Source: Apostichopus japonicus (lineage: Eukaryota; Echinodermata; Holothuroidea; Aspidochirotida; Stichopodidae). From it: DNA of 64,000 nucleotides. The position numbers and the translations under genes are program-made. Positions 1 through 12,199 of this stretch are shown piece after piece. The notes beneath the pieces are model-generated. The model was not told the origin of the DNA. It saw only the letters and a list, made by a program, of their open reading frames with translations, and ran no database searches. Each line of letters opens with the position of its first letter. Positions within the stretch are counted from its first letter, which is position 1. The stretch covers positions 38,581,111 through 38,645,110 of the forward strand of contig NC_092576.1 of assembly GCF_037975245.1 (NCBI RefSeq), written 5' to 3'.

Positions 1-2264
1 AAGCTATTTAAATTAGCATACAGCCATGTTTTACGGCCAGTGGTAAAGTCCTAGCATATCTTGACAGGAATAAACAAACCTGTTTATAGTACTAGGTCTA
101 GCCTAACCATCCAGAATTGGTGTATCTTATTTGCAGTACTATAATTAAACTTACCTTGAAAGCATGCAAGATTGTTTTAGTAGGAATATATCCTAATGGG
201 TGATAAACGTATAGGCCTAGGCCTAGACTTGAGATATCCTAACTGCGTATGTCCAAATAAAAGCTCCGTTTTCAACACAGTCAAAACACATTTATGTTGC
301 AATGGCCGATGCGCCTGCATTGACGCGGCAGGCTGAATGGCTGACATACCAACACCTGCGTACATTATTGTAGTAGTGTAGTAGTGTTGAACAGGTGTTA
401 TATATATAAGATGTGCATATTCTACTGAGCGGTGAATAGGTTATCGTAACTCGTCCGATTTAACCTTTTGAGAACAAAATATTTAATAATAATGTAATAC
501 TGTATTAAGATAATGAATGAAAAACGTAACCTACGAATGCTGCTGACAGGAAGAAACGTCTACTAGAGATGAAAGCCAAATACTGTGTAGCCGATCCGAT
601 CAATTCAAACATCAACAACTGTTTGGATCGAGGACACAGTTAATATTTTGTGGGGGCGCACTCCCAAAATTTGTCTTAGAGATTGACCGGGAAATGTTAA
701 AATTCTAAACTAGATAGTGTGCGTCTCTGTTCGTTTAATATGTCATTGCTTAACTTACAGACTCAGATAACAGAAAGAGGTCAATCTAACCATGGTAGCA
801 ATTGAACAGAGCAAATGCCCTAAAAATTGTGTTTCGTTTACATTAGATTCATGGCATTAATGAAATAGTACCTTTAGTTCTATTTGACATTAAAAGTGCC
901 CTGTTTTTTAGAGTGCCATTTCTGTTATGTAAACTGCTTCACTTTTTTTTAAATATGATTACAGAAGCTTCAATGAATAATTGTCCGCGTTAGTGCATCA
1001 ATAGTTGTCGGGACGTTTTTATGCAGTGTGGTTAGCCACAAATCCCACCGAACCTTGAATTGTGTGCACTCCTACCCCCCCCCCCCCCCATCCCCACCCA
1101 TGGATGCTTTTTGAATCACTGGAAGGAAGAGGAAAATGGTTGTATCGGAGTAATGTGTGACTTACCATACCAGGAAAGTCTACTTTAACAGTTGTGTTCG
1201 TCAATAATGATTTCAGAAAGAAATGTAGTACGTGTTTGTATACCGCCCTCCATAAATGACAAGCTAGCTACGTTACACAAATGACTCAGCATAATACTTG
1301 CTTACTACAAATTACTATACGATTCGTCCACGGGAAAATATTGAGGTTCACTTTCTTATACATTTAGTGAGTTCAATATAGAAATTACAATGAATAGGAA
1401 TTCAAAAGAAACTCATTTTAGTATAATACGTAAAGGTAACAGTATCACACAAGTGACAGAAACAAACAAGGGAGACAACACCAATAGGAAACAGAAAGAG
1501 AGAAAAGTAAGCAGCCTGTAATGATAAAGAGTTATTACTAAGCAGTCTTTACCATACTTTTCGACATTTGATATGAGAGCAGCATAGTTTTATCCTGCAG
1601 TACGTATATAGTGTATGTTGTGCTGAGAGGAGATAAGCCTATTTTGAGGGTACACAAATAGTGTTGAGCGGGAACGAGTACATAATAAGAGTACGTCGTA
1701 CAATGACAATTTAAACGAATATATGATCAAGAGAATTGAATTGGAATGTAGTCATGTACTGGGTTAAATATAAAAAAAAACACCGCAGATGTCGAAGAAA
1801 GTGGGACTTTTTAAAATAGCATATTGGCCTGTTATAAAGGGATATTATAAAGCAGTATTTAAAGGTTTACTTTAAAGGTCAGATTAATGGATTGTCAATG
1901 AATTTGGTAGGACTTGTGACATATAATTCAGTCTTACATTTTCTCATAGCGAAAAGCAGATTGCACTATATAGCATATATGAGCCGTAAATTGTACTGCT
2001 AGATGCTAAAAGTGACGAATTTTAAACAATCTGCATAATAAATTACAAATCATGATAATATTCTATATATATTTATACTACATTATATTGCAATGGTATT
2101 ATGCACGAGGGAAATTATTACTACTTTATTATAGTGGGGTTTGTGGTTAGATTGTAGCTGATATCATAGAACTGGGGTACATAAGGAAGTTCGTCAAGAA
2201 TTAACACAAAAAACAATGATACATCGTATAATAGTAACGAATGCGTATCCCCGATAATACTTAC
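1..2264. other. Intron of NLR gene A running off the left edge; no exon recognised
   Basis: This stretch follows the splice donor of the gene A NACHT exon on the minus strand, so I read it as intron. The part from about 1560 to 2230 is similar to 28.9-29.6 kb, the matching intron of gene B. It lacks the retrotransposon that sits there in gene B. A run of about 16 C lies near 1075-1090. I see no LRR-type exon here; by the spacing in gene B the next exon could lie near or just beyond the left edge. The short reading frames at 177-365 and 1019-1204 have no support. Confidence 0.6.
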
Positions 2265-3790
2265 GTCATGACTTGATGCTATCTGTAGCAGCTGTACGGT
2301 AGACCGCTGTAGTAACTTGCTGTCATCTTTCTTGATGATAACCTTCTTAGAACAGAGTTCTGTAACAGTCTTCCTGATCTCCTCGATGTCTCCATTTTGT
2401 TCCAAGATGCAGAGGATTGCAAACTTATCACAATCTTTTCTCTTCTTCAAATATTCGATGATGTTACGAGCAGCTGTAGACCTCAAGCCACATGCAAATC
2501 GAAAGACATACTGGAGGTCAAATGGATCCATCTTTCCTAAAGTAGGTTCTAGTTCAGCGATATCTTTTATTGCTGCAGCGATATCCGCGACCCTAAACGA
2601 TGCAAACCACTCACAGAATAGTTTATGGTAAAACATGACAACAGTTTGAGTCTTGACTTTGTCACTAGGAGTTTCTCTTTCAGCAATGTCAATAGCTTGT
2701 TCTTCCTCCACTAAGATACCAACGCGGATATAGTGATCATAAAACGCTTGACCAACACGTTTACAAAATACTTCTTTAACCCACACAATCTGTTGATTCT
2801 CTGTATTCAGTCCTTCTAATGCCACTCTATCAAGTTCACCGTGGATAGCTTCAAACTCCATTTCATATTTTATAACGTTACTGTCTTTCGCCTTGTTTCT
2901 GGTGTGACTGTGAAAACATTTCATCATGTAAATAAAAAACTCCGTAACAGATTTAAATTTCTGGAAGTCTCTTCTTTCATCAGTCATGTGAGCGAACGTA
3001 ACGAAGAACAGAGGAACTTGGCAGAGATCATCAAGAATTGGATTTTCTTTCAAACCTTGTTTAATTTTATCAAAAGCCTTTTCATTTTTTTCCCCAGTGA
3101 TGGCTTTGCGAATGTACTGATCACGCGCAGTTTCATCAAAACCTTGTAACTTGACTCGTTTGGTAGCTGACTTGTGAAAGACTTCTGGTAGATACCTTGT
3201 CGTCAAGGTTACCTCAAATTTTCGAAACTTCTCATATCTGACGATTTGTTCTACGTCACTTCCTGTGGTTTGATCTCTTTCAGGATACTCGTCATAGCCA
3301 TCCAGGAGAACTTTAACTCTATGGCAGCCTTCCAGAATAGCTCTAATGTCAGATTGTTTCACACGGGGCTCGTTTGGTAATAGAAACATTTTGATCGCCC
3401 TGTAAATGGACTTCACATTACCCAGCTGTCTCAGTCGTAGAAGAATTAATACATCTGCATCAGAGAAAGGGGATTCCTTCACACCGTTACACCAGTCATA
3501 GGCTAGCTGAAGGGTAAGGGTTGATTTACCGTACCCTGGTTCACCCTCTATAATACGACGAACTGATTTAATACGCTGATCAGTGAAAATATGATTATAT
3601 GACGCCAAACGTTCCCATGATCCTTCGGTGGAGAAGGTGGTTCGTCTCTCGATGAAACCCTCAATGCTACCCTCAACAAATACTTTATCTACACAGTAGA
3701 GTCTATCTTTGATATAAGGGATCGGTTGAACTGCGTCATATCTTTCCTTGTACGTAGACTTCAGTTCTGTGAGAAGGATTTCTTTTTTTT
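2265..3790 (-). CDS. NACHT exon of NLR gene A (partial gene)
   Basis: A single open exon of about 508 codons encodes a STAND-type NTPase, the nucleotide-binding and oligomerisation core of NLR innate immune receptors, expected in the cytoplasm. It opens after an acceptor ending in CAG with a run of eight A. Next come a pre-NACHT linker (PIPYIKDRLYCVDKVF, about residues 22-37), Walker A GEPGYGKST (about 82-90), the NACHT Walker B block VLLDGYDE (about 160-167), and sensor 1 TLTTRYLP (about 194-201, Arg 198). The rest is helical, ending in LLQIASSHD at donor GAC|GTAAGT, phase 0. There is no in-frame stop. Residues after SSHD are intronic read-through. An ATG is not needed, because this is an internal exon; the TTG at 3608 should not be taken as a start. 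Upstream exons were not securely found. Family-level confidence is high; specific ligand and partners are unknown. Confidence 0.9.
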
Positions 3791-4129
3791 CTGAATATAA
3801 TGAAATAAATAGTAAACAATGGAATCATTAGTAAAGTACGGTATTAACTACCATCAATGGAACAAGACTTCATATGAAAGTGCCATTTGCTTTGCAGTTG
3901 AAATACCATAACCCCTCCCTCTTTCCCAACTATGAAATTACATACAATAATTATGGAAATTTAAGAAATGGCAAAACAATTGGAAGACTTCAATACAATA
4001 TTAAGGAATTAAGGCCATAGTTGCATACAAGTTTATGCTATTGATTTATAATACAATGACCTAGCCGTATAGTCATTTGTTTTTAATTTGTCTTTTGAAG
4101 TATGATTGCATCAGAGCGAGAATATACGG

Positions 4130-4640
4130 ACCTGCCAAAGTCTTTGCTTTTTGGGTTGATGGCTCAGTTTTTACAGGAGTAGACTGGTTCGATCTGGTAG
4201 GCTGACGGGAAATATTTCTTGCCTGTCGTCTGTTCCGATCCATACTTCCTTTGTTCTAGTCACCTCGGAGTTATTAAAAGATTCTCGCTCGCATGATGTG
4301 CTTGTTAGCATGTAAATATAACAGCGGCGTTTACACGCCCCATAGCTTTCGCACACCTTGTGCACTGTGAACTGCCTGTTAAAAATGACTAATAAGCATG
4401 ACAATCATATTAGAAGGAAAAAAAGTACACTTTAACTAAATCCTGAAACCTAGAATAGGGTATACTCCTTGTACAGTATAAAGGATCGTATACATAAGAG
4501 AAGGTCCAAAAAAAAAATGGAAGTAAGCAGTGGAAATACAAGGAACATAAACTTCTTTCACCACTTTGCAAAGTTTGTTCCTGCCGTACACCCATTCCCA
4601 TCGCCACATCATCCATCACTATCGCCACTTGACAAATAAA
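4130..4640 (-). repeat. Locus-specific repeated segment R1, copy 1 of 3
   Basis: This segment recurs at 7540-8040 and 34330-34840, each time in the region upstream of a NACHT exon. On the minus strand it begins near TAACAG and contains a small hairpin, GGCGT-GTAA-ACGCC. It then has shared blocks around TTTAATAACTC and GTATGGATC. Copy 1 keeps an open frame of 77 codons with several cysteines, but the frame is closed by stops or shifted in the other two copies. Protein coding is therefore not supported. It may be an old exon, a regulatory block or simply duplicated intron. Confidence 0.5.
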
Positions 4641-5299
4641 AAAATGGGGTCAACAAGGAAAAACGCTTGTAAACAAGACCACTAGATCACATGTAGTTGT
4701 GTAATATACAAACGTTGCCCTCTTATCTTATAACTCATCAATTCTTTGTGAAGGTTTGCGATGAGATTGCACTATGTTTGAATCGTGTAGTATATTACGT
4801 TTCAGTGCTGACATCAAACGAACTATATCGATGAGCAAAACGTTGTCTCTAAATCTATTCTCACATAACTAATCGTTTTTGATTGTACTGTGACATTAAA
4901 ATTAATCAGTGTGAGACCGAAATATTAAATGAAAGAGTATCCATTGTGGCATACGACTAGCTTGATATTGACGATTTAACTGCAATTATTTACAAAGATT
5001 GCTACAACTCAAGAACGACTCGTTGGCTGTTCATATAATGACACGGTTAACACCATCTCAGAGTATACGGTCATATAATTGTATGTTGATAATTATAGAT
5101 ACAAAAAGGCTTCATCACCAGTGTATAGGAAAAAAACAGGTGCTGTATCAGCAAAATAAATAACAAAGTCAAACAAAAAACAAAAATAGCCATCGATGTA
5201 AATAATAACATATCACTCGGGATTGGTCAAACAAACACTCATTATATTATATCAGTAGAATAAATTAAACGCCAAAAGGTTAAACAGAAACGAAACTAC

Positions 5300-5540
5300 C
5301 AAGCGATGTGAACAACTTGATATGCTAACAATAATCTACTGATATATCGACGTGTCAAGTGCGCATGTCTCGTCCTCGTGATCTTCTCGCTTGAGCAAAC
5401 TGCCAACATTCTCGTTGCTTTTATTTTCATATTCATTGGCATGTTACGTCGGAAGTTGAAGAAATATGTTGAGTTCAATATGTGATTATCTTCTGAGAAA
5501 TTGTTATGCATATATAGTAGAGTTTGTAAAATGATTTTAG
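5300..5540 (-). repeat. Locus-specific repeated segment R2, copy 1 of 4
   Basis: Related segments lie near 10500-10740, 11230-11480 and 36290-36530. Read on the minus strand, the copies share a conceptual peptide resembling NFRRN, then IKAT, then CSSEE and LTRR. Copies at 36.4 and 11.35 kb contain stops in that frame, and I see no good donor at the end of the block. It could be a degenerate juxtamembrane exon or a non-coding repeat. Its position between predicted promoter and NACHT exon is shared by genes A and B. Confidence 0.4.
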
Positions 5541-7539
5541 TCCAATAGGCGAATCTCTAAATCTCTCTGTCCACCTCCCGAAAACACAGTAAGAATACAA
5601 ACGTTGATGTCCTCTGGTTGGTCATATCCGTTGATGAGTGTCTATGACTTAAATTAACTAAGTCACATACACGATATAGACAGATGCTACCGAGTTAAAC
5701 CCAAGTAGGAATGTGTTCCCTGATTCTCTTATTAAAACACAAACATTATATACTTGATATCAAACAGATTATTATTGTAATGTGTTTCTAATATATTCAC
5801 ATACAGACTACTACAGATGTTACTGAGTTAAAACACAATTATTGGACTTTGTTTGCACAAACGTTCTATACTTGGTATCAAACAGACTATGATTTAAGAA
5901 AAAAGAATAGTTAGGGCTTGGGAACGAACACCAAACGACTCAAGTTATCAACTCTCAGCGCCAGTCTCCTTACATAGAGAATGTGACCATGTGATTATGA
6001 CGATGTTACGTCAAGTGTTTATCGCGAGTAGTTTTGAAAGGGAATATACTTTAGCTACAAAGACGATTCCTATATTTAGCCAGGGCAAGGAAGCTAGGTA
6101 CTGTAAACTAAATCGCATGCAGGCTATACTGAAATTTTGCTGTATTTAAGTTAGGTACAGTGAGAGTTTGTTTTTCTTAGCTGACTCACCTATATATACA
6201 AACGTTGTTGGCAAACGTTGTGCTTCTAATTTACATTTTAAGTAAAGAACTTAAGATAGAGCCTGTGCACGAACGCCAAACTAATCAACCTTCAGTCCCC
6301 TTACATCCATAAATGACCGTGTAATCTTCAGGATGTTATGTCAAATTTGTATCACGATTCCTTCGCAGAGGGAATATGCTTTCGCCAAAACGGCGTAGCT
6401 TATAATATTGGCCATGAGTAAGATGTTTGTCCATGGTGTGTTGTTATAATGAATGGTCTGTTTCATGTCTGTAAATAGGCCAGTTCAAAGTTTGTAATGC
6501 ACATGTATGTATGATTTTCGTCTGATCAGCTCGTAGGGATATACTTCGACAGATACAACACAAAAATCAGTACAAATAGTACAGTGATGTAGCAATGATG
6601 TCAGGCAACGTCAGTTGGTTAATTGCTTTGTACACATTAATGTATAGGTTTATGGTAAAATGTGCGTCGTAATGAAAGGCAAGCTTTACCGAATATGAAT
6701 AAATATGTCAGAATGATTACAAAATGTCGTTTTGGCTAAGTTTGAGCTACGCCTGTTAAATTCTTGTATATTGCGAACAAGTTAACGAAAATTTACAGCA
6801 TTCATACTGTATATATCTAATGAAGTTTCGTGAATGATAAGATATGTCAGTTAGACAAATAAATAGAACATTTTTTAAATATCAACATCCAGTCACTCAT
6901 AGTCGTTAGTCATTACGTTATTTACTCTTCTTTTACATAATTAACTTACTAGCCGAGGTCTGGGAGTAGCATTTGCTATTAACTTCATCCTTAGCTGCAA
7001 ACTCTAAGATACATGTGTAAAGATTTTTAAATGAACATTGCCTCATACCGCGGTTCCTTTAGCAGATGATTATCATGATGATTTGTATCGCTGTTATAAT
7101 CATGTAACCCTAACCAATAGTTCAATTAAAGGTCATTATTGATCATGTATTCTGTACTCTATATCCAAGAATAATTTACTGTGATAAACTTATTGGTAAC
7201 GTTTCTTGTGATTCGATTTTGCCATCTGTGTGATACATTGATAAGTACATTCCCCCTTTTATCATTATAGCTCTCTGCTAGTCAGAGTAAAGTGTTTTAC
7301 CGAATTCAACAATAGGCTACCGGCATTTGTGTGATAATCGTCTATGCCAAAGACTGCATGCAACGAGGATATTTAGTATGCAATTTACCTTCCAATTCCA
7401 TTGCTAGTTCCACCAATGGGTCAGACAAATACTGGTCTGTTTCAAATAATGCCAGCCATTTTGTCGTCATTTCTTTTTGTATTTACAGTTGAATGAAAAC
7501 AACGATCATCAAATGCGTCAAAGTGACACGCCTTTAGGC

Positions 7540-8040
7540 TTTTTCTATTCAGATCCATACTTCCGTTGTGTTTGTCTCCTCTGAGTTATTAAAAGAATCT
7601 CGCTCTCATGATGTGCGTGTTTGCATGTAAATGTAAACAGCGGCGTTTACACGCCCCAAATCCTTCGCACACCCTGTGTACCATGAACTGCCTGTTAACG
7701 ATGACAGATGAACATGACAACCATGTTAGAAGAAAAACAAAACACAATTTAGCTCAATCATGATACCTATAATAGCGTGTATTTCTTGTGTAGGTATAAG
7801 GTACCGTATACAGATAACTACCGATACATGCACAGGATCCCTTTTCTTCGAAGACGGGGTCGTGAAATTGTGTAGCGTCGAGAAAAAAATAAGAAGACCG
7901 CAAAAAAAAAAAAAAAAAAAATCGGTAGAAAACAGTGGTTATGTTATTAACATGATCGTTTAGAACGTTGTAACCTTTGATCCTACCGTACGCCCATTGC
8001 CATGTCAACAGCATCCATCACTGTCGCCACTTGACGAATG
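7540..8040 (-). repeat. Repeated segment R1, copy 2 of 3
   Basis: This is similar to 4130-4640 over most of its length, including the GGCGT-GTAA-ACGCC hairpin. One inserted base and point changes put stops in the frame that is open in copy 1. An A homopolymer of about 18 bases lies at 7903-7920 inside it. Confidence 0.5.
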
Positions 8041-9240
8041 AGAAAATGGGTCAACAAGCAAAATGTTTAGAACCCAAGACACTAGATCACATGTAGTTGT
8101 GGAATATATCATTGCTGTCCCCTATCTTATAACTCCTCAATTCTTCATGAACGGTACATGCGATGAGATTACATTATGTTTGCATCGTTCAGTATATTTG
8201 TTCTCATTGGTACCATAACCCGAACTATATTAAGAGCCACTCCAGCTTCTAAATATATTCCAACATTGACCATTCGACCGAAACGTTCAGAAATATATAC
8301 GTGTTAGCTTACTACTGGCCTGACATCGACGCGAGTACAGTTCAATCATTTATTTCTTCATTTTTCGTTCATGGCAAGTTACATAACGTCTTCAAATATA
8401 TAACATATCTTAGTGACATCTTTATGTAATAAACCATTAATATGATACAGGCATATCGAAAGGTACGAGATATCCCAACAAGCTAAGATAATATCTCTAA
8501 CTTACACTGTCATGACACTTCTACTGACACTAAATTCATGGCAATGGTGCTGCATGCGTATACAGATATGTTATGGTGGATTGTAATACAATTAAGACAT
8601 GTTATAATTCTGACTGCATTTAAATTAAAATGCTTGACGTTGATTGTTTCAGTAGTTATTTCAGTGTGTAGTTAACTTAAAAATAATAATATATAACAAT
8701 TATATCACTGATACGTTCATAAAATCACACCGTTATATGATGCATCTGGAATTGTATATTCATGGGAAATCGCATCGCATCTTGAATAGTACGGCCATAT
8801 AAAGCGTGCATTAAATGAGCCAAGCGTCTAAATAATCAATTTTCAAGCAACATGTTTGAAACGTGAATCCCTTTATTAAAATGTGAAATAGCTCACCGTA
8901 TACAACGAGATGAGAGGATTGCAACAGGACAAGAGTGGCTTGTTTAATGTTCAGTAGGACACGTTTTATGCTTTCGCAGAGTAAAGGTTTATCAAACAGT
9001 AATATATAAAACAAATATTATTTTATCACTATTGAATAACACAGTCCGGGTGCTATAAATACACAAAAAGGTCCAACAGAAACGAAACTACCCAAATATG
9101 TAAACAAAAACATATCACTCGACATCGTACAACAGCAGCTATTTTATTTTATTAGAAGAATAAATACCACAAGTACCGTGTTCACTCTTGTAAGGAATGT
9201 GTGGGTACACATAAAAAAAAATGAAGTAACACTCATTAAA

Positions 9241-9392
<152 letters not shown>

Positions 9393-9452
9393 CACGCCTT
9401 GAGTGGAATTACGACCTTCCTTGCAGGTTTAGAACATCTGAACGTACACTCA

Positions 9453-9530
9453 GCGTCTATGGCCTAATTGATAAGGGTATCCGCGTACAAACAAAGCGGG
9501 AGGCCCCGGCTCGAATCACTGTGGAGGCTG
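9453..9530 (+). repeat. tRNA-like module, unit 1 (degenerate)
   Basis: The A-box-like TGGCCTAATTGATAAGGG is present. The B-box region reads GGCTCGAATCACTG and is decayed. A 4-nt insertion relative to unit 3 sits in the anticodon loop region. Not a functional tRNA by inspection. Confidence 0.7.
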
Positions 9531-9828
9531 GAAGTTTTGTCACTGTTCTTGATTTTCCAACTCATTACGATTTTCATTTTTATGTATTCATTTGCCTTTG
9601 TCGTTTACCTCCATTTCATTACATAAAGTCTGTTCAAAGTATCTCTTTCGAGATCCGGCTTTAGGAATCACAAATGATTTTCGAGTTGGTTAGCATCATG
9701 CTTGATCTCTAGAGTAAGGCAAAATATGTCACCGAAAACAGAACTAGTATTGTTCGATACAGGTGAAAAACGCCTTCAGTGGAATTACGACCTTCCTTAC
9801 CGGTGAAGAACATCTGGACATACAATCA

Positions 9829-9906
9829 GCGGCTATGGCCTAGTTGGTCAGGGTGTCCGCGTACAAACAAAGCGGGAGGCCCCGGCTCGAATCACTGTGG
9901 AGGCTG
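9829..9906 (+). repeat. tRNA-like module, unit 2 (degenerate)
   Basis: It has the same anticodon-loop insertion and the same decayed B box as unit 1. The two units therefore probably arose by duplication of an already degenerate copy. Confidence 0.7.
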
Positions 9907-10204
9907 GAAGTTTTGTCACTGTTCTTGATTTTCCAACTCATTACGATTTTCATTTTTATGTATTCATTTGCCTTTGTCGTTTACCTCCATTTCATTACAT
10001 AAAGTCTGTTCAAAGTATCTCTTTCGAGATCCGGCTTTAGGAATCACAAATGATTTCCGAGTTGGTTAGCATCATGTTTGATCTCTAGAGTAAGGTAAAA
10101 TATGTCACCGAAAACAGAACTAGTATTGTCCGATACAGGTGACAAAAGCCTACAGTGGAATTACGACCTTCCTTACCGGTTTAGAACATCTGGACATACA
10201 ATCA

Positions 10205-10277
10205 GCGTCCATGGCCTAGTTGTTTAGGGTGTCCGCGTTCAAAGCGGGAGGCCCGGGTTCGAATCCCGGTGGAGGCT
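10205..10277 (+). tRNA. tRNA-like gene or SINE head with predicted UCA anticodon (possible pseudogene)
   Basis: A 73-nt module folds on paper as a cloverleaf. The acceptor arm is GCGTCCA with TGGAGGC (6 of 7 pairs). The A box is TGGCCTAGTTGTTTAGGG. The anticodon stem is TCCGC/GCGGG around loop GTTCAAA, and the T arm is CCGGG-TTCGAAT-CCCGG with an intact B box. The loop places TCA as anticodon, which would read UGA, but the module is too short for a selenocysteine tRNA. Because related decayed modules sit 376 and 752 bp upstream, a tRNA pseudogene or SINE head is more likely than a working tRNA. Confidence 0.45.
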
Positions 10278-10499
10278 GGAATTTTTTTCACTGTTCTCGA
10301 TTTTCCAACTTATTACATATTTCATTTATATACATATATGGTATGTGTGAAACTGAAAGCAGGTGGTTAGTATGTGTTAACGCAGGGGTCACTCGCAGGA
10401 GTTGCTTACATCAAGTTGTCAGGATTATATTAGTGTAGTGACATGCATATGTTAGTATAATTAAACATGGTGGATATCACAATAAGGTTCAACAAGTAC

Positions 10500-10740
10500 G
10501 AAATTAGTAAGCGATTTATACAACTATATCTGCAGATTACAAGATCTACTCGCATCTGACATAACTGTTTTGTCACATGCCTCGTCCTGTTAACATCTCG
10601 TGATCCTCCTGGCGTGAACGTTCCACTAACCTTTTTGTTGCTGTCATTACCATAGTCATGAGCTGGTTACGTCTAAAGTTACGTACAATGTGGGATTATC
10701 TTCCGAGAAATCGCTAATATAATACATGTTGGACTACAAA
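10500..10740 (-). repeat. Repeated segment R2, copy 2 of 4
   Basis: Diverged relative of 5300-5540. The minus-strand frame keeps NFRRN and an ATK...RQEDHE-like stretch before a stop. Confidence 0.4.
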
Positions 10741-11229
10741 AGATATGATAACGATGAAAATCTACTAGTGTACAGACACGTGACGAATATAATATGCAAT
10801 GATGACTTATTGATTGTTTCAAATGTTATTTCAGTATGTAGTTTATCTCATATTATTAATACAGAATATATCGCTTTATACGGTCAATTAATCACACCTA
10901 TTTGAATAGTCATGAAGATATCATCAATTGAATAAGGTACAGACACATAAAGTTGTTATATAATAGTTGTTACAATTGTCTAAGAAGCAATTTGCAAGCA
11001 AGACAAGAGCGGCATGTTGAATATCACAAGGGCACAGTTTATACAATATGACATGACACACAGTCATATCATTTCAAGTAAATATTATAGATAACACAGA
11101 TACGATGCTATCAACAGTGTATAACACAATCAGGAGCCGTATCAGCAAAATAAACAACAACGTTTATTAAAATAAAGCTACCACAATATGTTAACAATAT
11201 AGCCCTCGATATAACACATCGTATTTGGC

Positions 11230-11480
11230 AACAGATCTACTAGCGTCTTATATAATGATATTACAAGTGCGCATGTGTCGTCTTGTTAATATCTCGTGAT
11301 TTTCCTCGCTTGAACATGCTGCCAACATGGTTGTTGCTTTTATTATCATAGTCAGGAACAGGTTACGACGAAAGTGGAAGGGTTATATTGAATTCAATAT
11401 GTGTTTATCTTCCGAGAAATTGTTATGTGTATGAAATAGACTTTGTAAAATGATTTTCGATGTTTCTTATTTACCTGTCT
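11230..11480 (-). repeat. Repeated segment R2, copy 3 of 4
   Basis: Similar to 5300-5540 and to 36290-36530. It keeps the CSSEENHE and LTRR-like stretch on the minus strand but has a stop upstream in the same frame. Confidence 0.4.
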
Positions 11481-12044
11481 CTATCGCTGTCTCTGTTTAT
11501 CTCTGCCCAACTCCTGAACGTATAATAAAAGTGCAAATATTGATGGTATCTCGTTGTGTTCTAGTATTTGTACGGTGTAAATGACTTGCAGTAAGACACA
11601 TTGCGACTATATACAGATACTGCTGAGTCAAACCCAAGTAGGACTTTATTTGCTTAGCTGATTCTATTGTAACAACACAAACTTATATACTTCGTAACAA
11701 ACTTAATATCATTATAATGTACTTTTGAAAAAAAAAATGTTCATCTAGAGCATGGGAAGAAAAACCTAACGACTTAGGTTATCAAAACTCAGCCACAGTT
11801 CACTTACATCGAGATTGTGATCATGACGATGTTACGTCAACTTTTTATAAGGAGTCCATTGGAGAGAATACATCTAAGCCTCTCCTCTAAGTTAAGTGTA
11901 ATTACAGAGCAAGGAAGCTAGGTATACTGCACACGTTTCGCAATAAATACTTAATTTTTAGCTGACTAGAAAGAAACATGAAGACAACTAGTTATGGACA
12001 ATGTTAGTAAAGAAAAGATGACAGTCTTATATCAAGAAACTTAC

Positions 12045-12108
12045 CGGTAGCGTGGAATTAATTCTTCTGTTATAGATGTTAACTACTTCAAAGAGAAGCG
12101 AGATATAA
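12045..12108 (-). other. Predicted non-coding first exon of NLR gene A
   Basis: The interval downstream of the TATA element ends at donor CTACCG|GTAAGT. It contains no ATG. The same arrangement (GGAACGTTATATCTCGCT, then AATTAATTCCACG, then donor) is conserved at 37719-37785 in gene B. The start site is an estimate, about 30 bp from the TATA element. Confidence 0.45.
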
Positions 12109-12130
12109 CGTTCCTTAAAGAATAAGATTG

Positions 12131-12190
12131 CAATATATAGCTGCATCCAAATGAAGAAGTCAAAAATTCTGACCTAGTAATGGGCGGGGT
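12131..12190 (-). promoter_or_regulatory. Predicted core promoter of NLR gene A: TATA element and GC box
   Basis: On the minus strand a TATA-like CTATATATTG lies at 12131-12140, and a GC-box-like CCCCGCCCA lies about 45 bp upstream at 12181-12190. Gene B has the same pair (TATATATATA at about 37806-37816 and a GGGCGCGG element at about 37859-37867) in the same order and spacing. Conservation of both elements and of the downstream donor between paralogues supports a promoter. Confidence 0.5.
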
Positions 12191-12199
12191 CTGTTACAA

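Larger units (their letters stand above)
9395..10310 (+). repeat. 376-bp tandem repeat, about 2.4 copies, with embedded tRNA-like unit
   Basis: Unit starts are recognisable at 9395, 9771 and 10147, giving a period of exactly 376 bp twice. The third unit is cut short near 10310. Units 1 and 2 are nearly identical outside the tRNA-like part. Each unit contains a short leader (TGGAATTACGACCTTCC), a tRNA-like module and a unique tail. The tRNA-like module suggests that a tRNA-derived SINE was captured in, or gave rise to, the repeat. Confidence 0.9.

Noticed and set aside
2317-3149. Plus-strand reading frames opposite the NACHT exon, and the same at 32603-33222
   Set aside because: Antisense shadows of a clearly recognised NACHT coding exon.
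4171-4404. 77-codon Cys-containing frame in segment R1
   Set aside because: The frame is closed or shifted in the two paralogous copies, so conservation does not support a protein.
10205-10277. Selenocysteine tRNA, suggested by the TCA anticodon
   Set aside because: Length and arm sizes are those of an ordinary tRNA, and the module is part of a tandem repeat with decayed copies.
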